Assembly: GCF_000379725.1 (NCBI RefSeq)
Contig: NZ_KB903624.1
Location: 62,001-126,000, forward strand
Length of the DNA: 64,000 nt
Reading direction: 5' to 3'
From: Cytophaga aurantiaca DSM 3654
GTDB lineage: Bacteria; Bacteroidota; Bacteroidia; Cytophagales; Cytophagaceae
Positions 15,627 to 23,517 of this stretch are shown here, in pieces. The position numbers and the translations under genes were made by a program. The notes below the pieces were generated by a model, which worked only from the letters and a program-made list of their open reading frames with translations, had not been told where the DNA came from and made no database searches. The stretch's first letter is position 1; every line of letters starts with the position of its first letter.

Positions 15627-18116
15627 ATGTTCAATACCAATACCCTTGAAGAAGAATTATTTTGTGATGTGGTATTACCATTACCATTGCCACAATTTTT
15701 CACCTATAAAATACCGTCGCATTTAGTGGATGGACTTTATATTGGTTCAAGAATTATTGTACCCTTTGGACAGCGCAAATTTGTAACAGGCGTTGTACGA
15801 ACTATACATAAAACTGCGCCTTCAAATTATCAGACAAAAGAATTGATGGATGTGTTGGATCTTGTTCCGACAATGAACAGCTATCAATTCACGTTTATGG
15901 ACTGGATGGCTGAATATTATTTATGTTCGCATGGAGAAGTGCTGCAAGCAGCCTTGCCAAGCGGATTTAAATTGAGCAGCGAATCCATGATCCAGATCAA
16001 TCCGGTTTTTAAAGAAGCAGATTTCGATCTTACAGAGAAGGAACGCAGGATCATTCAAGAGCTGCGTTCAACAACACTCAGCTACAAAGATGTTTCCAAA
16101 CTGATCAATGTTGCGAACGTACAATTCATTTTAAAATTACTGATCCAGAAACAAGCGATTCTGTTGTTTGAAGAAGTAAAAGAAAAATACTCCCCGAAAA
16201 TCATCAACCGTATCCGCTTAACGGATAGATATACTTCCAAAGAATCGCTTTCCGAACTTGTCAATACACTTGATAAAAAACCGAAGCAGCAGGAAGTTGT
16301 GATGCGCTATTTACAGCAGGTACCTGTTATACAACACGCCGGAAGCAATATTCTTGGTGTAGAAAAAACTTTTTTTGCTGCATCCGAAATCTCTACATCT
16401 TCTCTTCAAACATTAATCAAAAATGAAGTCTTTGAAGAGTTTGAAGAAATTGTTTCCAGGCTCTCCTACCGTCCGGATGAAAAAAAGCAACAGGTAGAAC
16501 TTTCTGCGGATCAGCAAGCAGCCAAAGAATCCATCCTGCAGCAGTTCGATTCCAAAGACAGCGTATTGCTTCATGGCATTACAGGCAGTGGTAAAACGGA
16601 GATCTACATAGACCTTATCAAACGCAGTATTGAAAACGGTTCTCAGGCTTTACTACTACTTCCTGAAATTGCATTAACCACACAGATCGTAAATCGTCTT
16701 GAAGAATATTTCGGAGATCGGATGGGTGTATATCATTCCCGTTTTTCAGACAATGAACGTGTCGAAGTATGGAAAGGCTTGCAGGAAGGCCGTTACGATT
16801 TTATTGTAGGTGTACGGTCTGCCGTTTTTCTTCCCTTCACACATTTAGGTCTATTGATCATAGACGAAGAACATGAAGCTTCTTATAAGCAGCAGGATCC
16901 TGCACCACGGTACAATGGACGTGATGCAGCATTAATGCTGGCGCGCATACACAATGCAAAAACATTATTGGGTTCTGCAACGCCAAGCATTGAAAGTAGA
17001 GATGCTGCCTTAAAAAACAGATGGGGTTACGTTTCTTTGATGAAACGCTATGGAGATGTGGCATTGCCGGAAATAGCCTTTGCAGATATGCGCAAGGAAC
17101 GCAAAAACAAAACCATACAGCAGGGATTTTCTTTAGCCTTATTAAATGAAATAAAAGAAACCATTGCCAATAAAAAGCAGGTGATCATCTTTCAGAACAG
17201 AAGGGGTTATGCGCCGATGCTGGAATGCGAAGACTGCGGCAATATTCCCATGTGCAACAGCTGTTCGGTAAGTCTTACCTACCATCAGTTCAATCACGAA
17301 TTGCGTTGCCATTACTGCGGCTTCACACGAAAGGTTCCGCAAAAATGTGACAGCTGCAGTTCGCATCGATTAAAGACCGTAGGTTCCGGAACAGAGCGTA
17401 TTGAAGATGAATTGCAATTACTCTTACCGGATGCACGTATCCGCAGAATGGATCTGGATACCACACGTAAGAAAAATAGTTTCGCTGAATTAATAACAGC
17501 TTTCAGTCAGCATGAAATTGATATCCTGATCGGTACTCAAATGGTGACGAAAGGATTAGACTTTGCCAATGTTGAACTTGTTGGTGTATACGATGCAGAC
17601 AGAATGCTGTATTTTCCTGACTTCAGAGCCATTGAACGCACCTTTCAGATGATTGTACAGGTAAGCGGCAGAGCAGGCCGTAAAAGCGGTAAAGGCAAAG
17701 TGATTATACAAACATCACAGCCGGAACATCCTGTATTCGCATTTATACAAAAGAATGATTACGATAACTTCTTTACACGGGAAGTATATGAACGGGAAAT
17801 GTTTCTATACCCTCCGTTTAATAGAATCATACACATCTCTGTATTGCACCTGGATAAAAAAGAAGCTATGAGATGTGCGCAGTCCCTTTCTATCAAATTA
17901 AAAGAAGCATTGGGAAGCAAGCGCGTACTTGGACCTCAGGCACCTTTAATTGATCGGTTAAGAAATTATTATCATTTCGAACTTTTTGTTAAATTAGAAA
18001 AAGATATAAAAGGATTGCAATCCGTAAAAAATAAAATTGCATCCATTGTCTCAAGTGAACATGGCTTACATATGGGCAATAAAGGCCGTATGATTGTTAA
18101 TGTAGATCCAATATAA
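15627..18116 (+). CDS. priA: Primosomal protein N' (replication restart helicase)
   Basis: 829 residues, full length. Order of domains: N-terminal DNA-binding domain (VVLPLPLPQFFTYKIP, GSRIIVPFGQRKFVTGVV), helicase domain with Walker A GITGSGKTE (about residue 315) and DEEH box (about 412), two zinc-binding clusters of paired Cys (CEDCGNIPMCNSC and CHYCGF/CDSC, about 534-575), and C-terminal helicase motifs IGTQMVTKGLDF and QVSGRAGRK. It unwinds stalled forks and loads DnaB for restart. Part of a tight run of genes from 12142 to 18757. Confidence 0.97.
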   Translation: MFNTNTLEEELFCDVVLPLPLPQFFTYKIPSHLVDGLYIGSRIIVPFGQRKFVTGVVRTIHKTAPSNYQTKELMDVLDLVPTMNSYQFTFMDWMAEYYLCSHGEVLQAALPSGFKLSSESMIQINPVFKEADFDLTEKERRIIQELRSTTLSYKDVSKLINVANVQFILKLLIQKQAILLFEEVKEKYSPKIINRIRLTDRYTSKESLSELVNTLDKKPKQQEVVMRYLQQVPVIQHAGSNILGVEKTFFAASEISTSSLQTLIKNEVFEEFEEIVSRLSYRPDEKKQQVELSADQQAAKESILQQFDSKDSVLLHGITGSGKTEIYIDLIKRSIENGSQALLLLPEIALTTQIVNRLEEYFGDRMGVYHSRFSDNERVEVWKGLQEGRYDFIVGVRSAVFLPFTHLGLLIIDEEHEASYKQQDPAPRYNGRDAALMLARIHNAKTLLGSATPSIESRDAALKNRWGYVSLMKRYGDVALPEIAFADMRKERKNKTIQQGFSLALLNEIKETIANKKQVIIFQNRRGYAPMLECEDCGNIPMCNSCSVSLTYHQFNHELRCHYCGFTRKVPQKCDSCSSHRLKTVGSGTERIEDELQLLLPDARIRRMDLDTTRKKNSFAELITAFSQHEIDILIGTQMVTKGLDFANVELVGVYDADRMLYFPDFRAIERTFQMIVQVSGRAGRKSGKGKVIIQTSQPEHPVFAFIQKNDYDNFFTREVYEREMFLYPPFNRIIHISVLHLDKKEAMRCAQSLSIKLKEALGSKRVLGPQAPLIDRLRNYYHFELFVKLEKDIKGLQSVKNKIASIVSSEHGLHMGNKGRMIVNVDPI

Positions 18117-18121
18117 CCAAC

Positions 18122-18757
18122 ATGAAACACAAATTAATTCTATTCATATTCCTGATTGCTTCCATTACTGCCTGTACCTCTAACGATTCAGATGGTACAC
18201 TTGCGATCGATTCAACTCAAATTAACAAAGCAGATACGATTGCGCCTCCTGCAGTGGATACAACACCTGTGGCTGTTAAATCAACAAAATTAAGTTATAC
18301 TACTGAAGACAAAACGAATTTACTTTTGTTTGAAAAATTCTCTTTAGGCATCAGCTATGAAGAACTAAAAGAAAAAATCCCTTCTGTAAAGCCACTCCAT
18401 GCGGAAGACTTCAACGAGCAATTGGGAGCCAAAGGTCTGCAGGAATCTATTCAGGACATCACCTTTTTATCTTATAAAGGTAAATTGGAATTCAATTTCA
18501 AAAATGATGTATTAATTCGTTATAGTATTGTGTTTAACGAATCCAACGAAAAAAAGGGAACGAACCTATACAATCAGCTCCTCGACTATTACAGCAATGA
18601 ACTGGGTACATATCAGCCTGTTAATATAGAAGAAGACAATTATTACACGCAAATAAATATGTGGTATCTAAACCCCGATTATTTATTAGCCGTATACAAC
18701 CTAAACACTGGTAATCTTACCATAGCTGCACAAAGCAATAAACCAGGCCAACCATAA
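18122..18757 (+). CDS. Putative lipoprotein of unknown function
   Basis: 211 residues with a lipoprotein signal, MKHKLILFIFLIASITAC, lipobox ITAC with Cys at 18. A Ser/Thr/Pro-rich linker to about residue 55 is followed by a globular domain (LLLFEKFSLGISYEELKEKIPSV to the end). No family is recognised. It begins 5 nt after priA and is probably the last gene of that run. No clear terminator follows. Confidence 0.75.
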   Translation: MKHKLILFIFLIASITACTSNDSDGTLAIDSTQINKADTIAPPAVDTTPVAVKSTKLSYTTEDKTNLLLFEKFSLGISYEELKEKIPSVKPLHAEDFNEQLGAKGLQESIQDITFLSYKGKLEFNFKNDVLIRYSIVFNESNEKKGTNLYNQLLDYYSNELGTYQPVNIEEDNYYTQINMWYLNPDYLLAVYNLNTGNLTIAAQSNKPGQP

Positions 18758-18874
18758 AAACCGAATTTTTCTTTTAAAGAATAATTTTATTATATTAATA
18801 TAAAGGCTTTCAAAGCTTCGTCATTTTAATACAAATAAATATTTTAAGAGTAATTATTTTAACAACAAATCGGT

Positions 18875-19201
18875 ATGGAAAAGGAAAAACTGTCTCCTGA
18901 AAAAAGAGTTCGTTGGTTAACTAAAGTATACTTTGGCGTATTGGATAGCCCGGTTCACGATGTGAATCCGTTTGAAGAAATCCCGCCGTTTTTAGATGCT
19001 ACAGTAGGTCAGCTGGCATGGAAAATAGGTTCTGAAACAATTGAAGAATCTAAATCTACATTTTGCAAGCATTTAACCCGTGTACTAGCTTTGTATGATT
19101 TTCATATTCCGGAAGAAGAAATTATGGCTTGCATCAACAACGACAAAATGAAAAACAGAGATGTTGTTGCACAATTCGCCTCTGTAGGTAAGTTTCAATA
19201 G
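18875..19201 (+). CDS. Small hypothetical protein
   Basis: 108 residues, acidic and helical, starting MEKEKLSPEKRVRWLTKVYFGVLD. It contains a Pro-rich stretch (DVNPFEEIPPFLDATVGQLAW) and two Cys, with no signal peptide or membrane helix. I do not recognise it. It has its own intergenic space on both sides and a good terminator immediately after (19223-19260), so it is probably a monocistronic gene. Confidence 0.6.
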   Translation: MEKEKLSPEKRVRWLTKVYFGVLDSPVHDVNPFEEIPPFLDATVGQLAWKIGSETIEESKSTFCKHLTRVLALYDFHIPEEEIMACINNDKMKNRDVVAQFASVGKFQ

Positions 19202-19222
19202 ATATTAAATACATTCATCTCC

Positions 19223-19260
19223 ATCCGCATATATTATAAATTAATATATGCGGATTTTTA
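19223..19260 (+). terminator. Rho-independent terminator
   Basis: ATCCGCATATATTA (19223-19236) pairs perfectly with TAATATATGCGGAT (19242-19255), then TTTTTA. The remaining 19261-19432 is AT-rich, with only a short GGAAC-AG-GTTCC palindrome at 19316-19327. Confidence 0.82.
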
Positions 19261-19432
19261 TTTATAATAGCCTCAAGCAATTATTTTAAATTTTCAGACA
19301 TCCATTTAACCTACTGGAACAGGTTCCCATTGAAGAATAATATAAATGAATTCCATTTTTTTGTAATACTCGTAGAGAAGGTTCTTTATAAATTACTTCT
19401 TAATTTATTTATATCGTTTCTACGTACGCATT

Positions 19433-20185
19433 ATGACATACTGTCTAGCTATTAAAGTAAAAGATGGTTTAGTGGCAATCTCAGATACATGTATTACTGC
19501 AGGTTCCAATATATCAACCAAGAAAAAAGTACATATTGAACAATATGAAAACCATTCGATGTTTATTATGACTAGCGGATTACGTTCTGTGAGAGATAAA
19601 GCAATAAACTATTTTCAGGAATTAACAGAAACAAATAAAGGTTATAACAAGCTATATAAAGCTGTCAATTCATTTGGCGAACAAATCAAGCGTGTAGCTT
19701 TAGAAGACAAGGCATTTTTATTAAACTCAGGACTTAAATTCAATTTGAATACAATTATTGGCGGGCAATTTAAAGATGATGAAACGCAAAAGTTATTTCT
19801 TATTTATTCTGAAGGAAATTGGGTTGAATTGGATGAAGGTTCACCTTATGTAATTATCGGAAATTCAGGACAAGGCAAAGCAATACTCAACCGGATTTTA
19901 AATGCGGATACCTCAATGAAACAGGCATTGAAAGCTGGATTTCTTTCTTTTGATTCAACACGCGTAAGTTCCAATAATGTAGACTTTCCAATTGATGTTG
20001 TGCTCTACAAAAAAGATTCTTTTCAAATGTTTGAAAAGAGATATGAACAAAAAGAACTCGCTGCAATATCAGAACTGTGGGCAGAAAAATTAAAAACAGC
20101 CTTAGATGAAATCCCCGAAACATGGATTGATTCTACCTTTGACACATTACAAGAAAAATTAGATTCTAACAACAGCAAGCAATGA
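19433..20185 (+). CDS. Proteasome-type peptidase, Anbu-like
   Basis: 250 residues resembling Anbu, the bacterial ancestral-beta-subunit class of the Ntn-hydrolase superfamily. It starts MTYCLAIKVKDGLVAISDTCIT: removal of Met would expose Thr-1. An Asp follows at mature position 17 (AISD) and a Lys cluster (TKKKVH) falls near the catalytic Lys position of proteasome subunits. Further family-like blocks are NTIIGGQFKDDETQKLFLIYSEGNW and PYVIIGNSGQGKAILNRIL. Anbu usually sits with an alpha-E protein, an ATP-grasp protein and a transglutaminase-like protease; only the last is present here (ATGA overlap at 20182). Self-assembling ring peptidase by family knowledge; natural substrate unknown. Confidence 0.85.
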   Translation: MTYCLAIKVKDGLVAISDTCITAGSNISTKKKVHIEQYENHSMFIMTSGLRSVRDKAINYFQELTETNKGYNKLYKAVNSFGEQIKRVALEDKAFLLNSGLKFNLNTIIGGQFKDDETQKLFLIYSEGNWVELDEGSPYVIIGNSGQGKAILNRILNADTSMKQALKAGFLSFDSTRVSSNNVDFPIDVVLYKKDSFQMFEKRYEQKELAAISELWAEKLKTALDEIPETWIDSTFDTLQEKLDSNNSKQ

Positions 20186-21030
20186 AATTCAAGATTCACA
20201 GCGACATTTCTTACAAAGTAAGTCTGCCAACAACATTTATATTTAATGTACATGCATTGCGTACAGCAAGTCAACAAATTATTGAGGAGTCGTTAATTGT
20301 TACCCCACCCATCACAATAGAAGAATTTTCATATAATTCCGATACAAGTAGATTTGTTCGTTTGAAGGCAGATGAACAAACGTCCTTCACTATATCCTAC
20401 ACAGCCACGGTTGATACAAACTATAAGGTTATTGAGCAGGGCCACGAATTACAAACCGTTCCGGTAGTTGAATTAGATGGGGACATCATTCCATTCCTTT
20501 TTCCAAGCCGTTACTGTCAATCAGATAAACTTCAAAAACTTGCTTACAAAGAATTCGGCAAAATTGAGAATGTCTATTCTAAAGTACTTGCCATTACAGA
20601 CTGGATCTACAACAATGTAGCATATGTTAGCGGCAGCACAGATTCGCAAACATCTGCTATTGATACACTAATAGAACGTGCTGGAGTTTGTCGTGATTTT
20701 GCTCATTTAGGTATCGCTTTATGCAGAGCATTATCCATCCCTGCACGATATTTTACGGGTTATGCATTCAAATTAAATCCACCGGATTTTCATGCATGTT
20801 TTGAAGCATACATCGGAGGCAACTGGATCATCTTTGATGCAACTAGATTAGTTCCATTGAATGGATTGGTAAAAATAGCTACAGGTCGGGATGCTGCAGA
20901 TGCGGCCGTTTGCAGCATCTTTGGAAATGCAGTTAGTACCCAAATTAATGTTGAATGTATTGCACTGGAAAACAATTTTGAGCCATTCTGGTATGATAAA
21001 AATTCATTAAAAGGGCTTTCCTTTCAATAA
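20182..21030 (+). CDS. Transglutaminase-like cysteine protease
   Basis: 282 residues. The N-terminal beta domain (FKIHSDISYKVSLPTTFIFNVHAL, EEFSYNSDTSRFVRLKADE) is typical of the family linked with Anbu. The C-terminal transglutaminase-like core has all three catalytic blocks: AGVCRDFAHLGIALCRALSIPARY (Cys), DFHACFEAYIGGNW (His) and IIFDATRLVP (Asp). It overlaps the Anbu-like gene by 4 nt, so the two are translationally coupled and presumably process the same peptide or isopeptide substrates (inference). Confidence 0.9.
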   Translation: MKFKIHSDISYKVSLPTTFIFNVHALRTASQQIIEESLIVTPPITIEEFSYNSDTSRFVRLKADEQTSFTISYTATVDTNYKVIEQGHELQTVPVVELDGDIIPFLFPSRYCQSDKLQKLAYKEFGKIENVYSKVLAITDWIYNNVAYVSGSTDSQTSAIDTLIERAGVCRDFAHLGIALCRALSIPARYFTGYAFKLNPPDFHACFEAYIGGNWIIFDATRLVPLNGLVKIATGRDAADAAVCSIFGNAVSTQINVECIALENNFEPFWYDKNSLKGLSFQ

Positions 21031-21099
21031 AACTCATTTAAATAACCAACTCACAACAGCCTATACTGTCTTAATAATACAGACCAAATATTAAAAACC

Positions 21100-21153
21100 T
21101 ATACAATACCTTCTTTATATTTATTAAATTGAATAGAAAGAAGGTTTTGTATA
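21100..21153 (+). promoter_or_regulatory. Hairpin covering the start region of the NrtS-like gene
   Basis: ATACAATACCTTCTTT (21101-21116) pairs with AAAGAAGGTTTTGTAT (21137-21152) over 16 bp with one mismatch; a T21100-A21153 pair can extend it to the ATG itself. The loop is 20 nt. The right arm contains the AAGAAGG purine tract that would serve as ribosome site. In RNA this would mask the start; as DNA it could be an operator. Confidence 0.6.
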
Positions 21154-21344
21154 TGTCAAATAATATTAAAAGAGCTTTGCTGGTAGCTTTGGTCGTTGGA
21201 AGTTTGCTAAACTTAATTAATAGTTACGACGTATTTTTAGAATCGAATTTCACTGCAAGGAATATTTTGAGAATTATTTTGACCTACATCACTCCTTTTT
21301 GCGTTTCACTTTATTCATCCGTTCAAGCTGCTAAAAAATCATGA
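21153..21344 (+). CDS. Small two-helix membrane protein, NrtS-like nitrate/nitrite transporter
   Basis: 63 residues from ATG 21153 (MSNNIKRALLVALVVGSLLNLINSYD). There are two hydrophobic helices, the second being RIILTYITPFCVSLYSSV. Spacing and residues (VVGSLLNLIN, then LTYITPFCVSLYS) resemble NrtS, the small nitrate/nitrite transporter family described in cyanobacteria and other bacteria. An earlier ATG-like frame start at 21129 would lie inside the hairpin loop, so 21153 is preferred. ATGA overlap with the next gene. Confidence 0.65.
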   Translation: MSNNIKRALLVALVVGSLLNLINSYDVFLESNFTARNILRIILTYITPFCVSLYSSVQAAKKS

Positions 21345-21796
21345 TTGAAATACATAACCGTGAATTCCTTTTAAATTCCTTAAATACATTAACAAATAAC
21401 TCTGTTGCTTCGTTTGGAAAAATGTCTGCACAGCACATGATCGAACATTTATTGTTAACGGTTCAAATCTCTTCCAATAAAATCCCACACCCTTGTTCGT
21501 TCAGAGAAGAAAAAGCAAACGCATTTAAACAGGCTCTGATATACTCACCTGCTGAAATGCCGAATGGATTCAGATCTCCCATCTTAACAGAAGAACTGCC
21601 GGCATTGACATATGCTGATATTAAATCAGTATTGACAGAGCTCGAAAAGGAATTAATTTATTTCGAAGAATTCTTTCAAAAAAATCCAACTATAAAAACA
21701 ACGAACCCTTCATTAGGCGACTTGAATTATACTGAATGGATTATTTTTCACAACAAACATTTCACGCATCATTTTAAACAATTTAATTTGATCTAA
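21341..21796 (+). CDS. DinB-like (DUF1569-type) protein
   Basis: 151 residues forming a probable four-helix bundle with metal-binding-type His in MSAQHMIEHLLLTV and HNKHFTHHFKQFNLI, plus NPSLGDLNYTEWIIFHN. This matches DinB/DUF1569-like proteins, also found as a C-terminal appendage of some Bacteroidota dehydrogenases. Function unknown; DinB-like bundles include thiol-dependent transferases. ATGA overlap with the NrtS-like gene. Confidence 0.75.
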   Translation: MIEIHNREFLLNSLNTLTNNSVASFGKMSAQHMIEHLLLTVQISSNKIPHPCSFREEKANAFKQALIYSPAEMPNGFRSPILTEELPALTYADIKSVLTELEKELIYFEEFFQKNPTIKTTNPSLGDLNYTEWIIFHNKHFTHHFKQFNLI

Positions 21797-21807
21797 AGAA
21801 TACAGCT

Positions 21808-22200
21808 ATGGATACATGGAACACAGACAGGATATATAATTGGTTTGGTTTAGCACTAGCAAATGAATCACCAGATCGAAAATTTTATTATGACTCCAGC
21901 GACAATATCTTTTTTGATGTCATAGAAATTAAGAATCATTACTCCATTCGTAATAAAGAAACAGTTTCTGCTCAAGACACTGTATTATTGTTTTTAAAAA
22001 TTGAAAAATTAGAAAACAACGATGCTTCGCTCATCGAAATAAAAAAGTCAAGAAAAACATTACGTCATTTATTCGACCAAACTACTTCTTATGAAAACTA
22101 TATGAAAAGAGAAGAGGAATGGAATTTTGTAAACGATGAAATAAAAATATTTCTGCAACAACATTCCATTGATTTTATAAAATCAAGATTGATCGAATAG
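21808..22200 (+). CDS. Hypothetical protein
   Basis: 130 residues, soluble and charged: MDTWNTDRIYNWFGLALANESPDRKFYYD, an acidic beta region, a Lys-rich middle (EIKKSRKTLRHLFDQ) and a helical C terminus ending IDFIKSRLIE. No family is recognised. It is 11 nt after the DinB-like gene and probably in the same transcript. An imperfect inverted repeat (22215-22254) separates it from the convergent gldN-like gene. Confidence 0.6.
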   Translation: MDTWNTDRIYNWFGLALANESPDRKFYYDSSDNIFFDVIEIKNHYSIRNKETVSAQDTVLLFLKIEKLENNDASLIEIKKSRKTLRHLFDQTTSYENYMKREEEWNFVNDEIKIFLQQHSIDFIKSRLIE

Positions 22201-22214
22201 TGTAAACATTAGGA

Positions 22215-22254
22215 CGTAGAATACAATAGGAGTTCCCATCCTATGTACTCTACG
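22215..22254. repeat. Imperfect inverted repeat between convergent genes
   Basis: CGTAGAATACAATAGGA at the left and TCCTATGTACTCTACG at the right can pair with small bulges around a 7-nt loop. It has no T tract, so terminator function is uncertain. Confidence 0.4.
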
Positions 22255-22274
22255 CCTCTTCTACCCTTCACTCG

Positions 22275-23087
22275 TCAGAATTCCCAAAGATTGTGTTCGT
22301 ATTCCATTAACTTTTCAGCAGACCAGTTTGATGCCATGCGGCCTTTCTGTTCATCTGAATACATATCTGATAAATACAGATCCTGCGGATTTGAAACTTT
22401 TATAATGTACGCGCTGAATAAACGCAGATCAAATGCATCAGCCAGATTTTTATTTTCGTGGTCATTCTCTACATTATACCAGATCGCTTTGGGATTGTCT
22501 TTAAATAAATTTTCAGCCAATTCTTTATAACTGAATGAAGCAACAACGGTTTGTATACCTCTTGTATTCAAAAGATGATCCGCAGGTATATAGATTGTTA
22601 TGGTTTGAATATCGTATACCCATTTGGATTGCTGTTTATCAAACAACACATTTTCTTTTATCTCCATTTGATATAGATCACGTGCCATGTATTTTTCTGA
22701 TTCAAACATCTTCTTTACATCTCTCCAGTTTTCTCCATACTCCAGAAACAGATCAACCGTATCAGTAGGTAGCGAGGCCAATGCAGGAGATTGCATCTTT
22801 TTATAAAAATCGCTTACCGACACTTGTGTATTCAGCGAATCGTTTGTGTATGCTTTAATTTGGCCATCGATAACACCATTTATAATCAATGCTGTAATTT
22901 CATTATTTCTGGAAAATAAAGGTTCATTTTGCTTCTCACGAAGATCTAAGGCACGCGTCACTGTTTTTTGATACATCACATCAGATGTATGAACCGGCCT
23001 TACAGATAATGGATTATACCCATCTTGCGCATATCCGGAAAAAATGATACTCAGAGTACCTGCTGCAATCAAAATCGTTCTTTTCAT
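22275..23087 (-). CDS. GldN/PorN-like gliding motility and type IX secretion protein
   Basis: 270 residues with a signal peptide (TILIAAGTLSIIFSGYAQ) and the GldN pattern: VMYQKTVTRALDLREKQNEPLFSRNNEITALIINGVIDGQIKAY, SVSDFYKKMQS, RDLYQMEIKENVLFDKQQSKWVYDIQTITIYIP, FSYKELAENLF. GldN/PorN is a periplasmic partner of GldK in the type IX secretion ring. Here it is isolated: no gldK, gldL or gldM lies within the window, and neighbours are unrelated. It is therefore probably a second copy rather than the core one (inference). Confidence 0.82.
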   Translation of the reverse strand: MKRTILIAAGTLSIIFSGYAQDGYNPLSVRPVHTSDVMYQKTVTRALDLREKQNEPLFSRNNEITALIINGVIDGQIKAYTNDSLNTQVSVSDFYKKMQSPALASLPTDTVDLFLEYGENWRDVKKMFESEKYMARDLYQMEIKENVLFDKQQSKWVYDIQTITIYIPADHLLNTRGIQTVVASFSYKELAENLFKDNPKAIWYNVENDHENKNLADAFDLRLFSAYIIKVSNPQDLYLSDMYSDEQKGRMASNWSAEKLMEYEHNLWEF

Positions 23088-23239
23088 GGCTATAAAGTTT
23101 AGTGGTTCTTTATAGAATAATGAAAAGGATACAAAAAGATACAGGGTAAATAAAAATATTTTCAGATCAACTAATAAATAGTATTGTTTTCTTATTCTAT
23201 TTATTAAAAATTAGTTCAATTGAAAATTATTTTCAGCAC

Positions 23240-23340
23240 GACCCCAGCGGAGTCGCATATTTATAGCAATCATATAACAGATAATTTTTATGCACAATAC
23301 CGAAGGTATTCTATAAATATATGATCCCTACTGGGGTCAT
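23240..23340. repeat. REP-like palindromic repeats (pair)
   Basis: GACCCCAGCGGAGTC (23240-23254), followed by ATATTTATAG, faces an inverted counterpart, CTATAAATAT then ATGATCCCTACTGGGGTCAT (23311-23340), with AATACCGAAGGTATT between. The same palindrome plus ATATTTATAG/ATATCTGTAG framework recurs at 37155-37181 and 43179-43348. This fills most of the 430-nt gap upstream of the gldN-like gene. Confidence 0.7.
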
Positions 23341-23450
23341 AACCTAACATCTAATGCGATGCATCCCTTGCAAATTATATTCAAGTGCCTGCGATTATTA
23401 CTCTAATAAACTAGAATTAATAAAAATAGATTTTATATAAATATTAACGC

Positions 23451-23507
23451 GAGTCAGAGACTCTTATTCATTATTCATCCGTAGAGCGATTCGCTAACTC
23501 TACGGAT
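23451..23507. repeat. Composite palindrome, left flank of the prsW-like gene
   Basis: GAGTC-AGA-GACTC (23451-23463), then after 13 nt a perfect 10-bp hairpin ATCCGTAGAG / CTCTACGGAT (23477-23507) with loop CGATTCGCTAA. A mirror-image composite lies at 26371-26428 on the other side of the gene. Confidence 0.75.
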
Positions 23508-23517
23508 AGAGACTTTA

